Positions 18,227 to 27,724 of a stretch of DNA of 64,000 bases are shown here, in pieces. The first letter of the stretch is position 1, and each line of letters starts with the position of its first letter. The stretch is from Streptomyces flaveolus (GTDB lineage Bacteria > Actinomycetota > Actinomycetes > Streptomycetales > Streptomycetaceae). The translations under genes and the position numbers were made by a program. Location: contig NZ_JNWV01000016.1 in NCBI RefSeq assembly GCF_000716535.1, forward strand, positions 62,001 to 126,000, read 5' to 3'. The notes under the pieces are model-generated. The model searched no databases, was not told the DNA's origin, and saw only the letters and a list, made by a program, of their open reading frames with translations.

Positions 18227-18263
18227 ACGGCCCCCGCCCGGCCGGCCGCCGGGCGGGGGCCGT
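18227..18263. terminator. Terminator after clpB
   Basis: A 16-bp perfect inverted repeat, ACGGCCCCCGCCCGGC (18227-18242) against 18248-18263, with a 5-nt loop. It starts 18 nt after the clpB stop and also faces the minus-strand small ORF that ends at 18281. Confidence 0.9.
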
Positions 18264-18280
18264 CGTGCCGTGCGGGCCGC

Positions 18281-18391
18281 TCAGACGCTGCTCAGGGCGT
18301 CGTACAGGGACCAGAAGAACCACACCGAGAAGGCCAGACAGCCCCACCAGAGGGCCCACAGGGCCCATCGCACCGCTCCGGGTATGCGCAT
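18281..18391 (-). CDS. 36-aa single-span membrane peptide
   Basis: Reads MRIPGAVRWAL at the start, then WWGCLAFSVWFFWSLY, ending DALSSV. One tryptophan-rich helix spans most of the peptide. The ATG at 18391 has only a weak ribosome site; an upstream in-frame extension exists but is unlike protein. Its stop sits next to the clpB terminator, which can act on both strands. Very small aromatic-rich membrane peptides are commonly conserved in Streptomyces; the function is unknown. Confidence 0.5.
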   Translation of the reverse strand: MRIPGAVRWALWALWWGCLAFSVWFFWSLYDALSSV

Positions 18392-18461
18392 GACCGCATC
18401 ATCACCCGGCACGGCCCCGCCGGTTCCCTTTCCGCCCTCGGCTGACAGGCGGCATGGGGTT

Positions 18462-18493
18462 GCCATCCCCCGCCCCTCCTGGGGGAGGATGGC
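18462..18493. repeat. Hairpin upstream of the YbjN-domain gene
   Basis: GCCATCC (18462-18468) pairs with GGATGGC (18487-18493), with further C/G pairing inside. It lies 27 nt upstream of the GTG at 18520 and includes CTCCTGGGGGAGG, similar to the CTCCCCCAG-type dispersed hairpin repeat seen at 33483 and 46965. It could affect the leader RNA or simply be a repeat copy. Confidence 0.45.
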
Positions 18494-18519
18494 CGCATCC
18501 GCATGAAGGGAAAAACACG

Positions 18520-19050
18520 GTGAGCATCGACCCGTCCTCGATTCCGAACTTCGGGGGCCAGCCCGAACCGCAGCCCCAAGGACCGGCGGGCCCCGTCCTC
18601 CCGGATCAGGACCTGGTGAAGCAGCTTCTCGACCAGATGGAGCTGAAGTACGTCGTCGACGAGGAGGGTGACCTCGCCGCGCCGTGGGAGCAGTTCCGCA
18701 CCTACTTCATGTTCCGGGGAGAGGCCGAACAGGCGATCTTCTCGGTGCGGACCTTCTACGACCGGCCGCACAAGATCGACGAGAAGCCGCAGCTGCTGGA
18801 GTCCATCGACGACTGGAACCGCCGCACCCTGTGGCCCAAGGTGTACACCCACACCCATGACGACGGCACCGTCCGTCTCATCGGCGAGGCCCAGATGCTG
18901 ATCGGCACGGGCGTCGACATCAACCACTTCGTCTCCTCCACGGTCAGCTGGGTGCGGGCCGCGATCGAGTTCGACAAGTGGCTGGTCGAGCAGCTCGGCC
19001 TGGAGCAGGAGGTCAACGACTCCGAGCAGCCCGAGGACGACGGCGAGTAA
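18520..19050 (+). CDS. YbjN domain-containing protein
   Basis: 176 aa from the GTG at 18520, with GAAGGG 9 nt upstream. A Pro/Gln-rich N-terminal 28 residues leads into the YbjN/type III secretion chaperone-like fold (LVKQLLDQMELKYVVDE, FMFRGEAEQAIFSVRTF, then WNRRTLWPKVYTH and ALIE-type helices). The end is acidic (NDSEQPEDDGE). Actinobacterial members are small cytosolic proteins of unknown role; some are proposed to act as chaperones or adaptors. Its place after clpB is conserved-looking but proves nothing about function. Confidence 0.85.
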   Translation: MSIDPSSIPNFGGQPEPQPQGPAGPVLPDQDLVKQLLDQMELKYVVDEEGDLAAPWEQFRTYFMFRGEAEQAIFSVRTFYDRPHKIDEKPQLLESIDDWNRRTLWPKVYTHTHDDGTVRLIGEAQMLIGTGVDINHFVSSTVSWVRAAIEFDKWLVEQLGLEQEVNDSEQPEDDGE

Positions 19051-19101
19051 GCGGTCCCGGCCGGTCCGGGGGCCTTCCGCTCCCGGACCGGATCCCCGCC
19101 C

Positions 19102-20286
<1,185 letters not shown>

Positions 20287-20562
20287 GCCGGTCATCCTGC
20301 GCTCAAGCTCTGGAGTTCCTCAAGCTGCAGCCGGGCCGCCTGGGCGCCCTGTGCGTGAACCGTCGGCTCCGCAAGGGCGTTGGGACCCGTGGCTTCCAGC
20401 CCTACGCGGCACCCGCGGCAATTCCCTGCCGGCGGCGCGGGTTGCAGTCGCGACCCCGGAGGATTGCGGCCATGCTGGTAGGGAAGCGTGGGTGGCTTCA
20501 AGTGGGTGGCTTCGCGCGGGTAGCGTGCATCGGTGACCGCGTTGCACAGGAAGGCTGCTGGC
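20287..20562. other. 276-bp intergenic region, no clear gene
   Basis: An open frame runs through (LKLQPGRLGALC and onward) but has no start context or recognisable domain. GTGGGTGGCTTC occurs twice (20488-20499 and 20502-20513), a 12-bp direct repeat of unknown meaning. The promoter of the membrane gene at 20563 must lie here. Confidence 0.45.
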
Positions 20563-20994
20563 ATGACAACGGTGCCAAACAGGAGACAGCAAGGGCTCGG
20601 GGGGCTCGGCGGCAGCGAAACGATCGACGACGCGTCCAAGTTGGCCGGGATCATGCTGATGGTCAGCGGACCCCTCAGCATCCTGATGGGCGCAGCCGGA
20701 ATCGCACACGACACTCTGTTCGCCGCGTCCCGGTACGCCTACCGGTTCGACATCACGTCCTGGGGCTGGATCCACCTTGTGATCGGAGTGGCCCTCGTCA
20801 TGGCCGGCCTGGGCGTCCTGGCGGGTCGGAGTTGGGGCCGCGGGGCCGGTGTAGCGGTGGCGGCGATCAGTCTGATCACCCAGTTCATGTTCGTTCCGTA
20901 CTACCCGTTGTGGGCCATCCCCGTGATGACACTCGACCTCCTGATCCTGTTCGCGCTGACGAGGGTCCACATCGAGACCCGCGGCGGTCGGTGA
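20563..20994 (+). CDS. Four-helix membrane protein (DUF7144-like)
   Basis: 143 aa from the ATG at 20563, with GGAAGG 8 nt upstream; a GTG at 20533 is in frame but less well placed. After a polar N-terminal 35 residues there are four membrane helices: LAGIMLMVSGPLSILMGAAG, a WGWIHLVIGVALVMAGLGVL segment, AGVAVAAISLITQFM and IPVMTLDLLILFALT. The pattern fits a small actinobacterial membrane family of unknown function. It is followed by a clear terminator and seems monocistronic. Confidence 0.75.
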   Translation: MTTVPNRRQQGLGGLGGSETIDDASKLAGIMLMVSGPLSILMGAAGIAHDTLFAASRYAYRFDITSWGWIHLVIGVALVMAGLGVLAGRSWGRGAGVAVAAISLITQFMFVPYYPLWAIPVMTLDLLILFALTRVHIETRGGR

Positions 20995-21057
20995 ACCGCG
21001 CCGCTCCGGGGCGGGCTTGAGAGGAAGATGACGGCCCGCGGGCGGCCCAGCCGCCGT

Positions 21058-21099
21058 AGGCCCCTGACCTCTCTGTCTTTGCAGGTCAGAGGCCTTTTT
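21058..21099 (+). terminator. Rho-independent terminator with T-run
   Basis: AGGCC-C-CTGACCT (21058-21070) pairs with AGGTCAG-A-GGCCT (21083-21095) with one internal mismatch, followed by TTTT. It lies 64 nt after the stop of the four-helix membrane gene. Confidence 0.85.
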
Positions 21100-21240
21100 C
21101 GTGCGTTGACCCTCAGAAGTTCCTCAACTCTGCTTTGCGGTCCGGCGCGGCCGGGCATCCCCCGGTCACCGCGGTAGGACGCGGTAACGGCGAGGCGCCC
21201 ACGGGGGGCCGCTTCGGGGGAACGGAAGGAGGGTGACGCC

Positions 21241-21585
21241 ATGACCGTCGGCATCATCCTGGCGGTGGCCGTGGTTCTGGTCATCGCGGCGGCGGCGGGC
21301 CGTAACCGCCGCAACCGGCACGGCGGAGTGTCGCTCGGCAAGGGCGGCCGGCGGAACCGGGCGTACCGCTCGTCGTCGGCGTCGTCCTCGGCGGCCTACG
21401 CGGGCAGTGGGGGCGAGACCAGCTGGTGGGCCGGCGGCGGGGACTCGGGGTCGTCGGGCGGGCACGGGGGCCACGGCGGGCACGGGGGCCACGGCGGGCA
21501 CGGGGGTCACTCCTGCGGCGGGGGCTCGTCCTGCGGCGGGGGTTCGTCGTGCGGCGGCGGGGGCGGATGCGGCGGAGGCGGCTGA
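21241..21585 (+). CDS. Gly/His/Cys-rich membrane-anchored small protein
   Basis: 114 aa with a very good ribosome site (GGAAGGAGGG, 7 nt). One N-terminal helix (VGIILAVAVVLVIAAAA) is followed by a basic stretch and a Ser/Ala/Gly linker. The C-terminal 45 residues are almost only Gly, His, Ser and Cys: repeated GGH units, then CGGGSS units and a final CGGGG. Four cysteines and six histidines in a flexible tail suggest metal binding. It is also reminiscent of the Cys/Gly tails of TIGR04222-type membrane proteins. The repeats at DNA level are near-perfect, so the number may vary between strains. Function unknown. Confidence 0.75.
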   Translation: MTVGIILAVAVVLVIAAAAGRNRRNRHGGVSLGKGGRRNRAYRSSSASSSAAYAGSGGETSWWAGGGDSGSSGGHGGHGGHGGHGGHGGHSCGGGSSCGGGSSCGGGGGCGGGG

Positions 21586-21643
21586 CACGGGGCAGCCGAG
21601 CTTCCGGAACGGGGGGATCCGCATCCGGGCCGCACACGGCCGG

Positions 21644-21675
21644 GCGCCCGCCGGGGGAGACCTCCCGGCGGGCGC
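21644..21675 (+). terminator. Terminator after the Gly/His/Cys-rich gene
   Basis: GCGCCCGCCGGG (21644-21655) pairs with CCCGGCGGGCGC (21664-21675) around an 8-nt loop, 58 nt after the stop codon. The rest of the gap up to 21917 holds an AT-rich patch at about 21750-21815 (TTGGGTAAAAACG and CCCTCTAAAACG) that is the likely promoter of the next gene; nothing else was seen there. Confidence 0.8.
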
Positions 21676-21917
21676 TCGGCCGCGTCCGTTTCCCGCGCCC
21701 GGCGCACGCTGTGGTTGAACAGTTGAGCTGTGGAGCCCTCTGAGGGATGGAAACCCCACGAAGTTGGGTAAAAACGCTGTGGCGGCGCCACTGTTCATGA
21801 TTCCCTCTAAAACGCCAACGCAGCCCCTCGGACGTCCCCCAGGCTCCCCACCCCGGCCGGGCCGGCTGGGCTGACATGGCCGATCTCCCCCTCCTTGCGT
21901 GTTAGCGGAGCCGATCC

Positions 21918-22454
21918 ATGCTCACGACCCTGAACACCACCTACACCGATACGCGCGCGGCCGACCTCGCCTGGGCCCTGGGACGCGAGCCGCTGCCCGC
22001 CCTGGCCACCCTCGATCTCGAACTCACGGGCGCCAAACTGCAGTTGAGGCTGCTCGGCGCGTCCCACCAGGTGCTCCTGGAGGAAGAGCGAGGCCGCTGT
22101 TCGGAGACGGTCGCCTGCATCCCCGGCTCCAGCACCCCGCTGCCGCTGGGCGTCGCCAAGCGCGTCGGCGACTGGGAGTACGAGTTCGCCGCCCGTGTGG
22201 AGGTGCTCACCCCCGGCTCGTTCGCGGGCCGCGCCCAGGAGCTGCTGGCCCTCGTCTCCGACCATCCGCACGGCCTCGCCGGAGTCTTCCCGGGCAGCCC
22301 GCACGCCTTCACCGCGATGCTGGCCCAGCACCATGAGGGCCAGGTGCACTGGCGCACCTGGCACGCCTACCCGCAGGACGGCCAGCTCGTGGCCACCCGG
22401 ACCCGGGTCGGGGCACGGACGCGGACGGCGGCTCGGCACCCCGCGGCGACATAA
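21918..22454 (+). CDS. DUF2617 family protein
   Basis: 178 aa, ATG with GGAG 8 nt upstream. The sequence TRAADLAWALGREPLPAL, then VLLEEERGRCSETVAC and GWEYEFAARVE-like strands, matches the actinobacterial DUF2617 family. These genes are regularly found next to a membrane-fused spermidine-synthase-like gene, as here, which suggests a shared pathway; the biochemical role is unknown. The stop is 79 bp upstream of the next gene. Confidence 0.8.
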   Translation: MLTTLNTTYTDTRAADLAWALGREPLPALATLDLELTGAKLQLRLLGASHQVLLEEERGRCSETVACIPGSSTPLPLGVAKRVGDWEYEFAARVEVLTPGSFAGRAQELLALVSDHPHGLAGVFPGSPHAFTAMLAQHHEGQVHWRTWHAYPQDGQLVATRTRVGARTRTAARHPAAT

Positions 22455-22533
22455 ACCCGCACGGCGTCAACCGCCCTCAGATCCACACGTGTGGGTGACG
22501 AAGCGTGCCGCACGAGTGACGTAACGTCGCAGC

Positions 22534-24168
22534 GTGATCGAACCGCACGCCCCAGCGCCCCCGGGCGCCCCGCCCTCCTGGACAGGCCCCGCACGGCTGC
22601 CCGTCCGGCCCGGCACCGGGCGGTTCCTGGTCCTCGTGTGCGTCTTCGTCTGCGCGGCCTGCGGACTCGTGTACGAACTCGAACTGGTCGCCTTCGCCTC
22701 GTACTTGATGGGCGACTCGGTCACCCAGGCCTCCGTGGTGCTCTCCGTGATGGTGTTCGCGATGGGCATCGGCTCGCTCGGCGCCAAGCGGCTGCGCTGC
22801 CACGCGGCGGCCGGATTCGGCGCGGTCGAGTCCGCCCTCGCGCTGATCGGCGGGTGCAGCGCCATGGCCCTGTACGCCGTCTTCGCCTGGACCGCCGGCT
22901 GGGGCGGGATGTGGGCCGACGGGCCGCGCTGCCTCCTGGTCGCCTTCTCCCTCGCCATCGGCCTGCTCATCGGCGCCGAGGTGCCGCTGCTGATGGAACT
23001 GATCCAGCGCATCCGCCGGCAGGACGCGGGCGGCGCGGTGGCCGACCTGTTCGCCGCGGACTACGTGGGCGCGCTGGTCGGCGGCCTCGCCTTCCCCTTC
23101 CTCCTGCTGCCGTTCCTCGGCCAGTTGACGGGCGCCCTGCTGACCGGAACGGTCAACGTCGTGGCGGGCGGCGCCCTGGTCCTCGGCCTCTTCCGCCGCG
23201 ACCTCACCCGCCGCGCCCGCTGGACCCTGCTCCTCGCCGGGCTCGTCGTCCTCGGTGTCCTCGCCTCCGCCGCCGCCCTCGCCGGCGACTTCGAGCGGGC
23301 CGCCCGGCGCGCCGTCTACGGCACGGACGTCCGGGTGGCCGTGCGGACCGACGTCCAGGAGGTCGTCCTCGCCGGCGGCACCCACGGCGAGCCCCTCGAC
23401 CTCTTCCTCGACGGCCGCCTCCGGGTCGGCGGCCGGGACGAGCACCGCTACCACGAGGCCCTGGTCCGGCCGGCCCTGACCGGCCCGCACGCGCGCGTGC
23501 TGATCCTCGGCGGCGGCGACGGCCTGGCCGCCCGCGAGGTGCTGCGCCACCCCGGGGTGCGCCGCGTGGACATCGTCGAACTCGACCCGGGCCTGGTACG
23601 GCTGGCCCGCCGCGACCCCGGCCTGTCCGCCGCCAACGGGCACGCGCTCGCCGACTCGCGCGTGCGCGTCACCACGGCCGACGCGCTCAGCTGGCTGCGG
23701 CAGGCGCGCGGACCGGCGTACGACGTCGTGATCAGCGACCTGCCCGATCCCGGCATCACCGCCAGCACCAAGCTGTACTCCCAGGAGTTCTACGGACTGG
23801 CCCGCCGCGTCCTGGCGCCGGACGGCCGGCTGGTGGTGCACGCCGGGCCCGTCACCGCCCGGCCCCGCGCCTTCTGGACCGTCGCCGCGACCCTGCGCGC
23901 CGCCGGCTTCGCCGCCTCGCCCTACCGGGTGCCCGGCCACGACTCCGCCTTCGCGGCCGGCCCCGACCGCTCGACGGGGGCGTCCCGCGCACCACACGAC
24001 TGGGGGTTTCTGCTGGCGGCGCGCGGGGATGCCGCGCCCGCCCTGCGCGTGGGCCGCGAGCGCGCGGGGACCTTGACGCAGGCCGAGCTGACGGCGGACG
24101 CGCGGGCGGCGGAACGGACGCGGGTGGCCGGGATGCCGGTGTCGACACTGGTGCATCCGAGGTACTGA
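22534..24168 (+). CDS. Membrane-fused spermidine synthase-like aminopropyltransferase
   Basis: 544 aa, GTG start. Residues 28-255 carry about seven membrane helices. Residues 265-500 form the spermidine-synthase/SAM-binding domain: [20 protein letters not shown] (289-308), GGGDG (326-330), VELDP (348-352) and DLPDP (402-406). Spermidine synthase moves an aminopropyl group from decarboxylated SAM to putrescine. The membrane-fused versions have not been firmly assigned that substrate and may act on other amines or lipids. The C-terminal 60 residues hold a polar extension. It follows the DUF2617 gene, a common pairing. Confidence 0.88.
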   Translation: MIEPHAPAPPGAPPSWTGPARLPVRPGTGRFLVLVCVFVCAACGLVYELELVAFASYLMGDSVTQASVVLSVMVFAMGIGSLGAKRLRCHAAAGFGAVESALALIGGCSAMALYAVFAWTAGWGGMWADGPRCLLVAFSLAIGLLIGAEVPLLMELIQRIRRQDAGGAVADLFAADYVGALVGGLAFPFLLLPFLGQLTGALLTGTVNVVAGGALVLGLFRRDLTRRARWTLLLAGLVVLGVLASAAALAGDFERAARRAVYGTDVRVAVRTDVQEVVLAGGTHGEPLDLFLDGRLRVGGRDEHRYHEALVRPALTGPHARVLILGGGDGLAAREVLRHPGVRRVDIVELDPGLVRLARRDPGLSAANGHALADSRVRVTTADALSWLRQARGPAYDVVISDLPDPGITASTKLYSQEFYGLARRVLAPDGRLVVHAGPVTARPRAFWTVAATLRAAGFAASPYRVPGHDSAFAAGPDRSTGASRAPHDWGFLLAARGDAAPALRVGRERAGTLTQAELTADARAAERTRVAGMPVSTLVHPRY

Positions 24169-24220
24169 GAGGGTTCACGACCGGGTGAGTTCCGGCCGCA
24201 ACTGGGTAGGCTCCTCGGAC

Positions 24221-25084
24221 ATGGAGCACCAGGTCTTCGTCCCGGCCCCCGCCCAGCGGATCGGCGCGGCACTGGCCGACCAGACACGCGTGGCCCGGGC
24301 GATCCCCGGCCTGCAACAGGACGCCGGTGCCGAACCGATCACCGGCCGGCTGAAGCTGCGGCTCGGCGGACACTCCGTCACCTACCGCGGCACGGCCCGG
24401 GTCACCGCCCGCGAGGACGGCACGTACGCCGTCGTGGGCGACGCCACCGAGGCCCGCGGCACCGGCGCGGTCAAGCTCGCCCTGACCCTGCGCCTCGCGG
24501 ACGCCGAGGGCGGCTGCACGGTCACGGCGGAGGGCACCGCCGACGCGACCGGCCGGATCACGGAACTGCCGGCGGAGACGGTGACCGCGGCGGCGACCCG
24601 GCTGCTGAACCGCTTCCTGGAGTCGCTGGCCGCCGGTGCCGATGCCCGTTCCGACGCCGACGCCGGTGCCGACGAGCAGCCGAAGCCCCCTGCCGGCGCC
24701 ACCCGCAGCTCCGTCTTCGAGACCGAGGTCCCCCCGCCCTCCCTGGACCCGGACGCGGACGAAGACCTCGACACGGACCTCGGCGCGGACCCGGACGCCG
24801 GCACGGACGCCGACCCCGGGATCGTCACCGCCTCCACCGACCGCCCCTCCGGCGACTTCGCCGACACCGGGGAACCCCCCGCCGAGGCCGCGCACGCCCG
24901 CCGAACGATGATCGGTCGCAGCGCCGAGGAGGTCGACCACGCCCCGCCGCGCGGCCGCTACGCCCCGGTCCCGGCGCCGCAGACCGTCACGGCGACCTCG
25001 GCGCTGCGCTGGGCGGCACCGGCGGCGGCCCTGGCGGTGGCGTCGGCGATCGTCGTGAGCAGAGCGCTGCGCAAGCGCCGCTGA
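24221..25084 (+). CDS. CoxG/SRPBCC-domain protein with C-terminal membrane anchor
   Basis: 287 aa from the ATG at 24221, which begins MEHQVFVPAPAQRIGAALAD. The first 145 residues form a START/SRPBCC domain of the CO-dehydrogenase subunit G (CoxG) type, with the typical ending ITELPAETVTAAATRLLNRF. A long low-complexity Asp/Ala/Pro linker of alternating DADAGAD units follows, then a C-terminal helix (ALRWAAPAAALAVASAIVV) and basic tail. No CO dehydrogenase genes are near. TAGGCT ends 8 nt before the start and there is no ribosome site, so it is probably leaderless. Confidence 0.8.
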   Translation: MEHQVFVPAPAQRIGAALADQTRVARAIPGLQQDAGAEPITGRLKLRLGGHSVTYRGTARVTAREDGTYAVVGDATEARGTGAVKLALTLRLADAEGGCTVTAEGTADATGRITELPAETVTAAATRLLNRFLESLAAGADARSDADAGADEQPKPPAGATRSSVFETEVPPPSLDPDADEDLDTDLGADPDAGTDADPGIVTASTDRPSGDFADTGEPPAEAAHARRTMIGRSAEEVDHAPPRGRYAPVPAPQTVTATSALRWAAPAAALAVASAIVVSRALRKRR

Positions 25085-25131
25085 GCGACGACGACGGCCC
25101 CGCGGCCACGTCGGCACCCTTCTCCCCCCAG

Positions 25132-25137
25132 TACTGT
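25132..25137 (+). promoter_or_regulatory. -10 box of the aldose epimerase gene (leaderless)
   Basis: TACTGT ends 6 nt before the GTG at 25144; no ribosome site is present, so transcription should begin at or next to the start codon. Confidence 0.6.
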
Positions 25138-25143
25138 CGTCCC

Positions 25144-25932
25144 GTGAGTAACGAAGACATCACGCTGACCGCAGGCGAAGCGGAAGCACGCGTCAGCCCG
25201 GCCAACGGCGGCCGCATCAGCAGCCTCCGGGTCGGCTCCCTGGAACTGCTGAGGCAAGGGCCCCGCTACGGCTGCTTCCCGATGGTGCCCTGGTGCGGCC
25301 GGATCCGGGACGGCCGCTTCCTGGACGGCGGCACCGTCCGCCAGATGCCGCTCAACTCCCCGCCGCACGCCATCCACGGCACCGCCCGCGACGGCGCCTG
25401 GCGCACCGCGCGCGTCACGGAGAACGAGGCGGTGATCACGTACGAGCTGACCGACCCCTGGCCGCACCCCGCCCGCGTCACCCAGATCGTCGCGCTCGCC
25501 GAGGACGGCCTGACGCTGACGATGTCCGTGGAGACGTACGACGACTCCTTCCCCGCGCAGCTCGGCTGGCACCCGTGGTTCCACCGCAACCTCGGCGGCG
25601 AGGACGTCCGGCTGGACTTCAAGCCCGCCTGGCAGGAGGAGCGCGGCGCCGACCACCTGCCCACCGGCAACCGCGTCGACCCGCGGCCGGGCCCCTGGGA
25701 CGACTGCTTCGGCATGCCCGGCGGCGTCGACGTCACCCTCACCTGGCCCGGACAGCTCGAGCTGAAGGTGGCGAGCCGGGAGGAGTGGGTGGTGGTCTAC
25801 GACGAGCAGGCCGAGGCCGTCTGCGTGGAGCCGCAGACCGGTCCGCCCAACGGGCTGAACACCCTCCCGCGCCTGGTCACCCCCCTGGACCCGCTGGAAG
25901 CCGGCACCACCTGGAGCTGGCGGCGGCTCTAA
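25144..25932 (+). CDS. Aldose 1-epimerase family protein
   Basis: 262 aa, GTG start. The sequence AEARVSPANGGRISSLRVG, then MVPWCGRIRDGRF, HAIHGTARDGAW and LGWHPWFHRNL fits the galactose-mutarotase-like fold, with the histidines of HAIHG and WHPWF at the usual catalytic positions. It interconverts the anomers of a free sugar or sugar phosphate; the actinobacterial sub-group has no assigned sugar. The stop codon is embedded in the pyrE promoter box, and the pyrE start follows 10 nt later. Confidence 0.88.
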   Translation: MSNEDITLTAGEAEARVSPANGGRISSLRVGSLELLRQGPRYGCFPMVPWCGRIRDGRFLDGGTVRQMPLNSPPHAIHGTARDGAWRTARVTENEAVITYELTDPWPHPARVTQIVALAEDGLTLTMSVETYDDSFPAQLGWHPWFHRNLGGEDVRLDFKPAWQEERGADHLPTGNRVDPRPGPWDDCFGMPGGVDVTLTWPGQLELKVASREEWVVVYDEQAEAVCVEPQTGPPNGLNTLPRLVTPLDPLEAGTTWSWRRL

Positions 25933-25935
25933 GCT
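25930..25935 (+). promoter_or_regulatory. -10 box of pyrE overlapping the upstream stop codon
   Basis: TAAGCT with a 7-nt gap to the pyrE ATG at 25943. Its first three bases are the TAA of the aldose epimerase gene. pyrE can thus be read from a leaderless transcript independent of the upstream gene. Confidence 0.55.
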
Positions 25936-25942
25936 GGTCGGC

Positions 25943-26491
25943 ATGACGGATGTACGTGGCGCGCTGCTGCAGCAGATCAAGGACAAGGCCGTGGTGCACG
26001 GCAAGGTGACCCTCTCCTCCGGTCTGGAGGCCGACTACTACGTCGACCTGCGCCGCGTCACCCTCGACGGCGAGGCCGCCCCGCTGGTCGGCCAGGTGCT
26101 GCTGGACCTGACCGAGGACCTCGAGTTCGACGCGGTCGGCGGGCTCACCATGGGCGCCGACCCGGTCGCCGCCGCCATGCTGCACGCCGCCGCCGCGCGC
26201 GGGCGCAGGCTCGACGCGTTCGTCGTCCGCAAGGCCGCCAAGGCGCACGGGCTCCAGCGGCGCGTCGAGGGCCCGGACATCGCGGGCCGCCGGGTCCTGG
26301 TGGTGGAGGACACCTCCACCACCGGCGGTTCCCCGCTGACCGCCGTCGAGGCCGTCCGCGAGGCCGGTGCCGAGGTCGTCGCCGTCGCGACCATCGTGGA
26401 CCGGGCGACCGGCGCCGCCGAGAAGATCGAGGCCGGAGCGGGCGTTCCGTACCGGTTCGCCTTCTCGAAGGATGAACTGGGTCTGGACTGA
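25943..26491 (+). CDS. pyrE: Orotate phosphoribosyltransferase
   Basis: 182 aa. The PRPP-binding motif VLVVEDTSTTGGSPL and the flexible-loop segment AFVVRKAAKAHGLQRRVEG are clear, and the N-terminal HGKVTLSSGLEADYYVDLR matches OPRTase. It joins orotate and PRPP to form OMP in pyrimidine synthesis. It stands apart from other pyr genes, as is usual in Streptomyces. There is no ribosome site; the TAAGCT box 7 nt upstream indicates a leaderless mRNA. A hairpin follows in the gap to fba. Confidence 0.96.
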   Translation: MTDVRGALLQQIKDKAVVHGKVTLSSGLEADYYVDLRRVTLDGEAAPLVGQVLLDLTEDLEFDAVGGLTMGADPVAAAMLHAAAARGRRLDAFVVRKAAKAHGLQRRVEGPDIAGRRVLVVEDTSTTGGSPLTAVEAVREAGAEVVAVATIVDRATGAAEKIEAGAGVPYRFAFSKDELGLD

Positions 26492-26534
26492 CCGGGCGGT
26501 TTGACCTGCACTTGACCGGGGCGCCGACCCAGCC

Positions 26535-26556
26535 CCCCATGTCTGGAAAGATGGGG
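26535..26556. terminator. Hairpin between pyrE and fba
   Basis: CCCCAT (26535-26540) pairs with ATGGGG (26551-26556), extended by GCC/GGC-type bases outside. It lies 43 nt after the pyrE stop; a modest terminator or leader hairpin for fba. A TTGACC at 26500-26505 could be a -35 element. Confidence 0.5.
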
Positions 26557-26635
26557 CCGACGATGACGTCGCACCCCAGGTCTAGGTCAGGGCCGTAACG
26601 CAGAACGCCAACCCGCAACACAAGGAGCGGACAGG

Positions 26636-27658
26636 ATGCCCATCGCAACCCCCGAGGTCTACAACGAGATGCTCGACCGGGCGAAGGCAGGCAAGTTCGC
26701 CTACCCGGCCATCAACGTGACTTCCTCGCAGACCCTGAACGCGGCCCTGCGCGGCTTCGCGGAGGCGGAGAGCGACGGCATCGTCCAGATCTCGACCGGC
26801 GGGGCCGAGTTCCTCGGCGGGCAGTACAGCAAGGACATGGTGACCGGCGCCGTGGCGCTCGCCGAGTACGCGCACGTCCTCGCCGAGAAGTACCCGGTCA
26901 ACATCGCCCTGCACACCGACCACTGCCCGAAGGACAAGCTCGACGGGTACGTGCGTCCGCTGATCGCGATCTCCGAGGAGCGCGTCAAGGCCGGCCGCAA
27001 CCCGCTGTTCCAGTCGCACATGTGGGACGGCTCCGCCGAGACCCTCGCCGACAACCTCTCCATCGCCCAGGAGCTGCTGGAGCGCGCCCACGCCGCCAAG
27101 ATCATCCTGGAGGTGGAGATCACCCCGACCGGCGGCGAGGAGGACGGCGTCTCCCACGAGATCAACGACGAGCTGTACACCACCGTCGACGACGCGATCC
27201 GCACCGCCGAGGCCCTGGGCCTGGGCGAGAAGGGCCGCTACCTGCTGGCCGCCTCCTTCGGCAACGTGCACGGCGTGTACAAGCCGGGCAACGTCGTGCT
27301 GCGCCCGGAGCTGCTGAAGGAGCTGAGCGAGGGCGTCGCCGCCAAGTTCGGCAAGGCCTCCCCGTTCGACTTCGTCTTCCACGGCGGCTCCGGCTCCACC
27401 GAGCAGGAGATCCTGACCGCGCTGGAGAACGGCGTGGTGAAGATGAACCTCGACACGGACACCCAGTACGCCTTCACCCGTCCGGTCGCCGGCCACATGT
27501 TCCAGAACTACGACGGCGTCCTGAAGGTCGACGGCGAGGTCGGCAACAAGAAGGCCTACGACCCGCGCACCTGGGGCAAGCTGGCCGAGGCCGGCATGGC
27601 CGCGCGCGTCGTCGAGGCCACGCAGCACCTGCGCTCGGCGGGCAACAAGATCAAGTAA
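26636..27658 (+). CDS. fba: Class II fructose-bisphosphate aldolase
   Basis: 340 aa, ATG with AAGGAGCGG upstream. The zinc-ligand motifs are clear: HTDHCPKDKLDGY near 100, EVEITPTGGEEDGV near 160, HGVYKPGNV near 215 and VFHGGSGST near 245. It cleaves fructose-1,6-bisphosphate to dihydroxyacetone phosphate and glyceraldehyde-3-phosphate and is the main glycolytic aldolase of actinomycetes. The length matches the type IIA sub-group (E. coli FbaA-like). It is followed by a strong terminator. Confidence 0.97.
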   Translation: MPIATPEVYNEMLDRAKAGKFAYPAINVTSSQTLNAALRGFAEAESDGIVQISTGGAEFLGGQYSKDMVTGAVALAEYAHVLAEKYPVNIALHTDHCPKDKLDGYVRPLIAISEERVKAGRNPLFQSHMWDGSAETLADNLSIAQELLERAHAAKIILEVEITPTGGEEDGVSHEINDELYTTVDDAIRTAEALGLGEKGRYLLAASFGNVHGVYKPGNVVLRPELLKELSEGVAAKFGKASPFDFVFHGGSGSTEQEILTALENGVVKMNLDTDTQYAFTRPVAGHMFQNYDGVLKVDGEVGNKKAYDPRTWGKLAEAGMAARVVEATQHLRSAGNKIK

Positions 27659-27673
27659 GCGGTACGGCGTTCC

Positions 27674-27710
27674 AGCGGGCCCGGTGGCTGTCCCTGCCGC
27701 CGGGCCCGCT
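27674..27710 (+). terminator. Terminator after fba
   Basis: AGCGGGCCCGG (27674-27684) pairs perfectly with CCGGGCCCGCT (27700-27710) around a 15-nt loop, 16 nt after the stop. The -10-like TATACC of the MFS gene begins directly behind it. Confidence 0.85.
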
Positions 27711-27724
27711 GTATACCTGGGGGC

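Noticed and set aside
20300..20520. Possible tRNA or attachment-site remnant in a gap with local short repeats
   Set aside because: No cloverleaf or TTCG-anticodon arrangement could be formed, and there is no integrase nearby.
21058..21099. Riboswitch-like leader of the Gly/His/Cys-rich gene
   Set aside because: The structure is a plain hairpin with a T-run close to the upstream gene's stop; no conserved riboswitch core was recognised.
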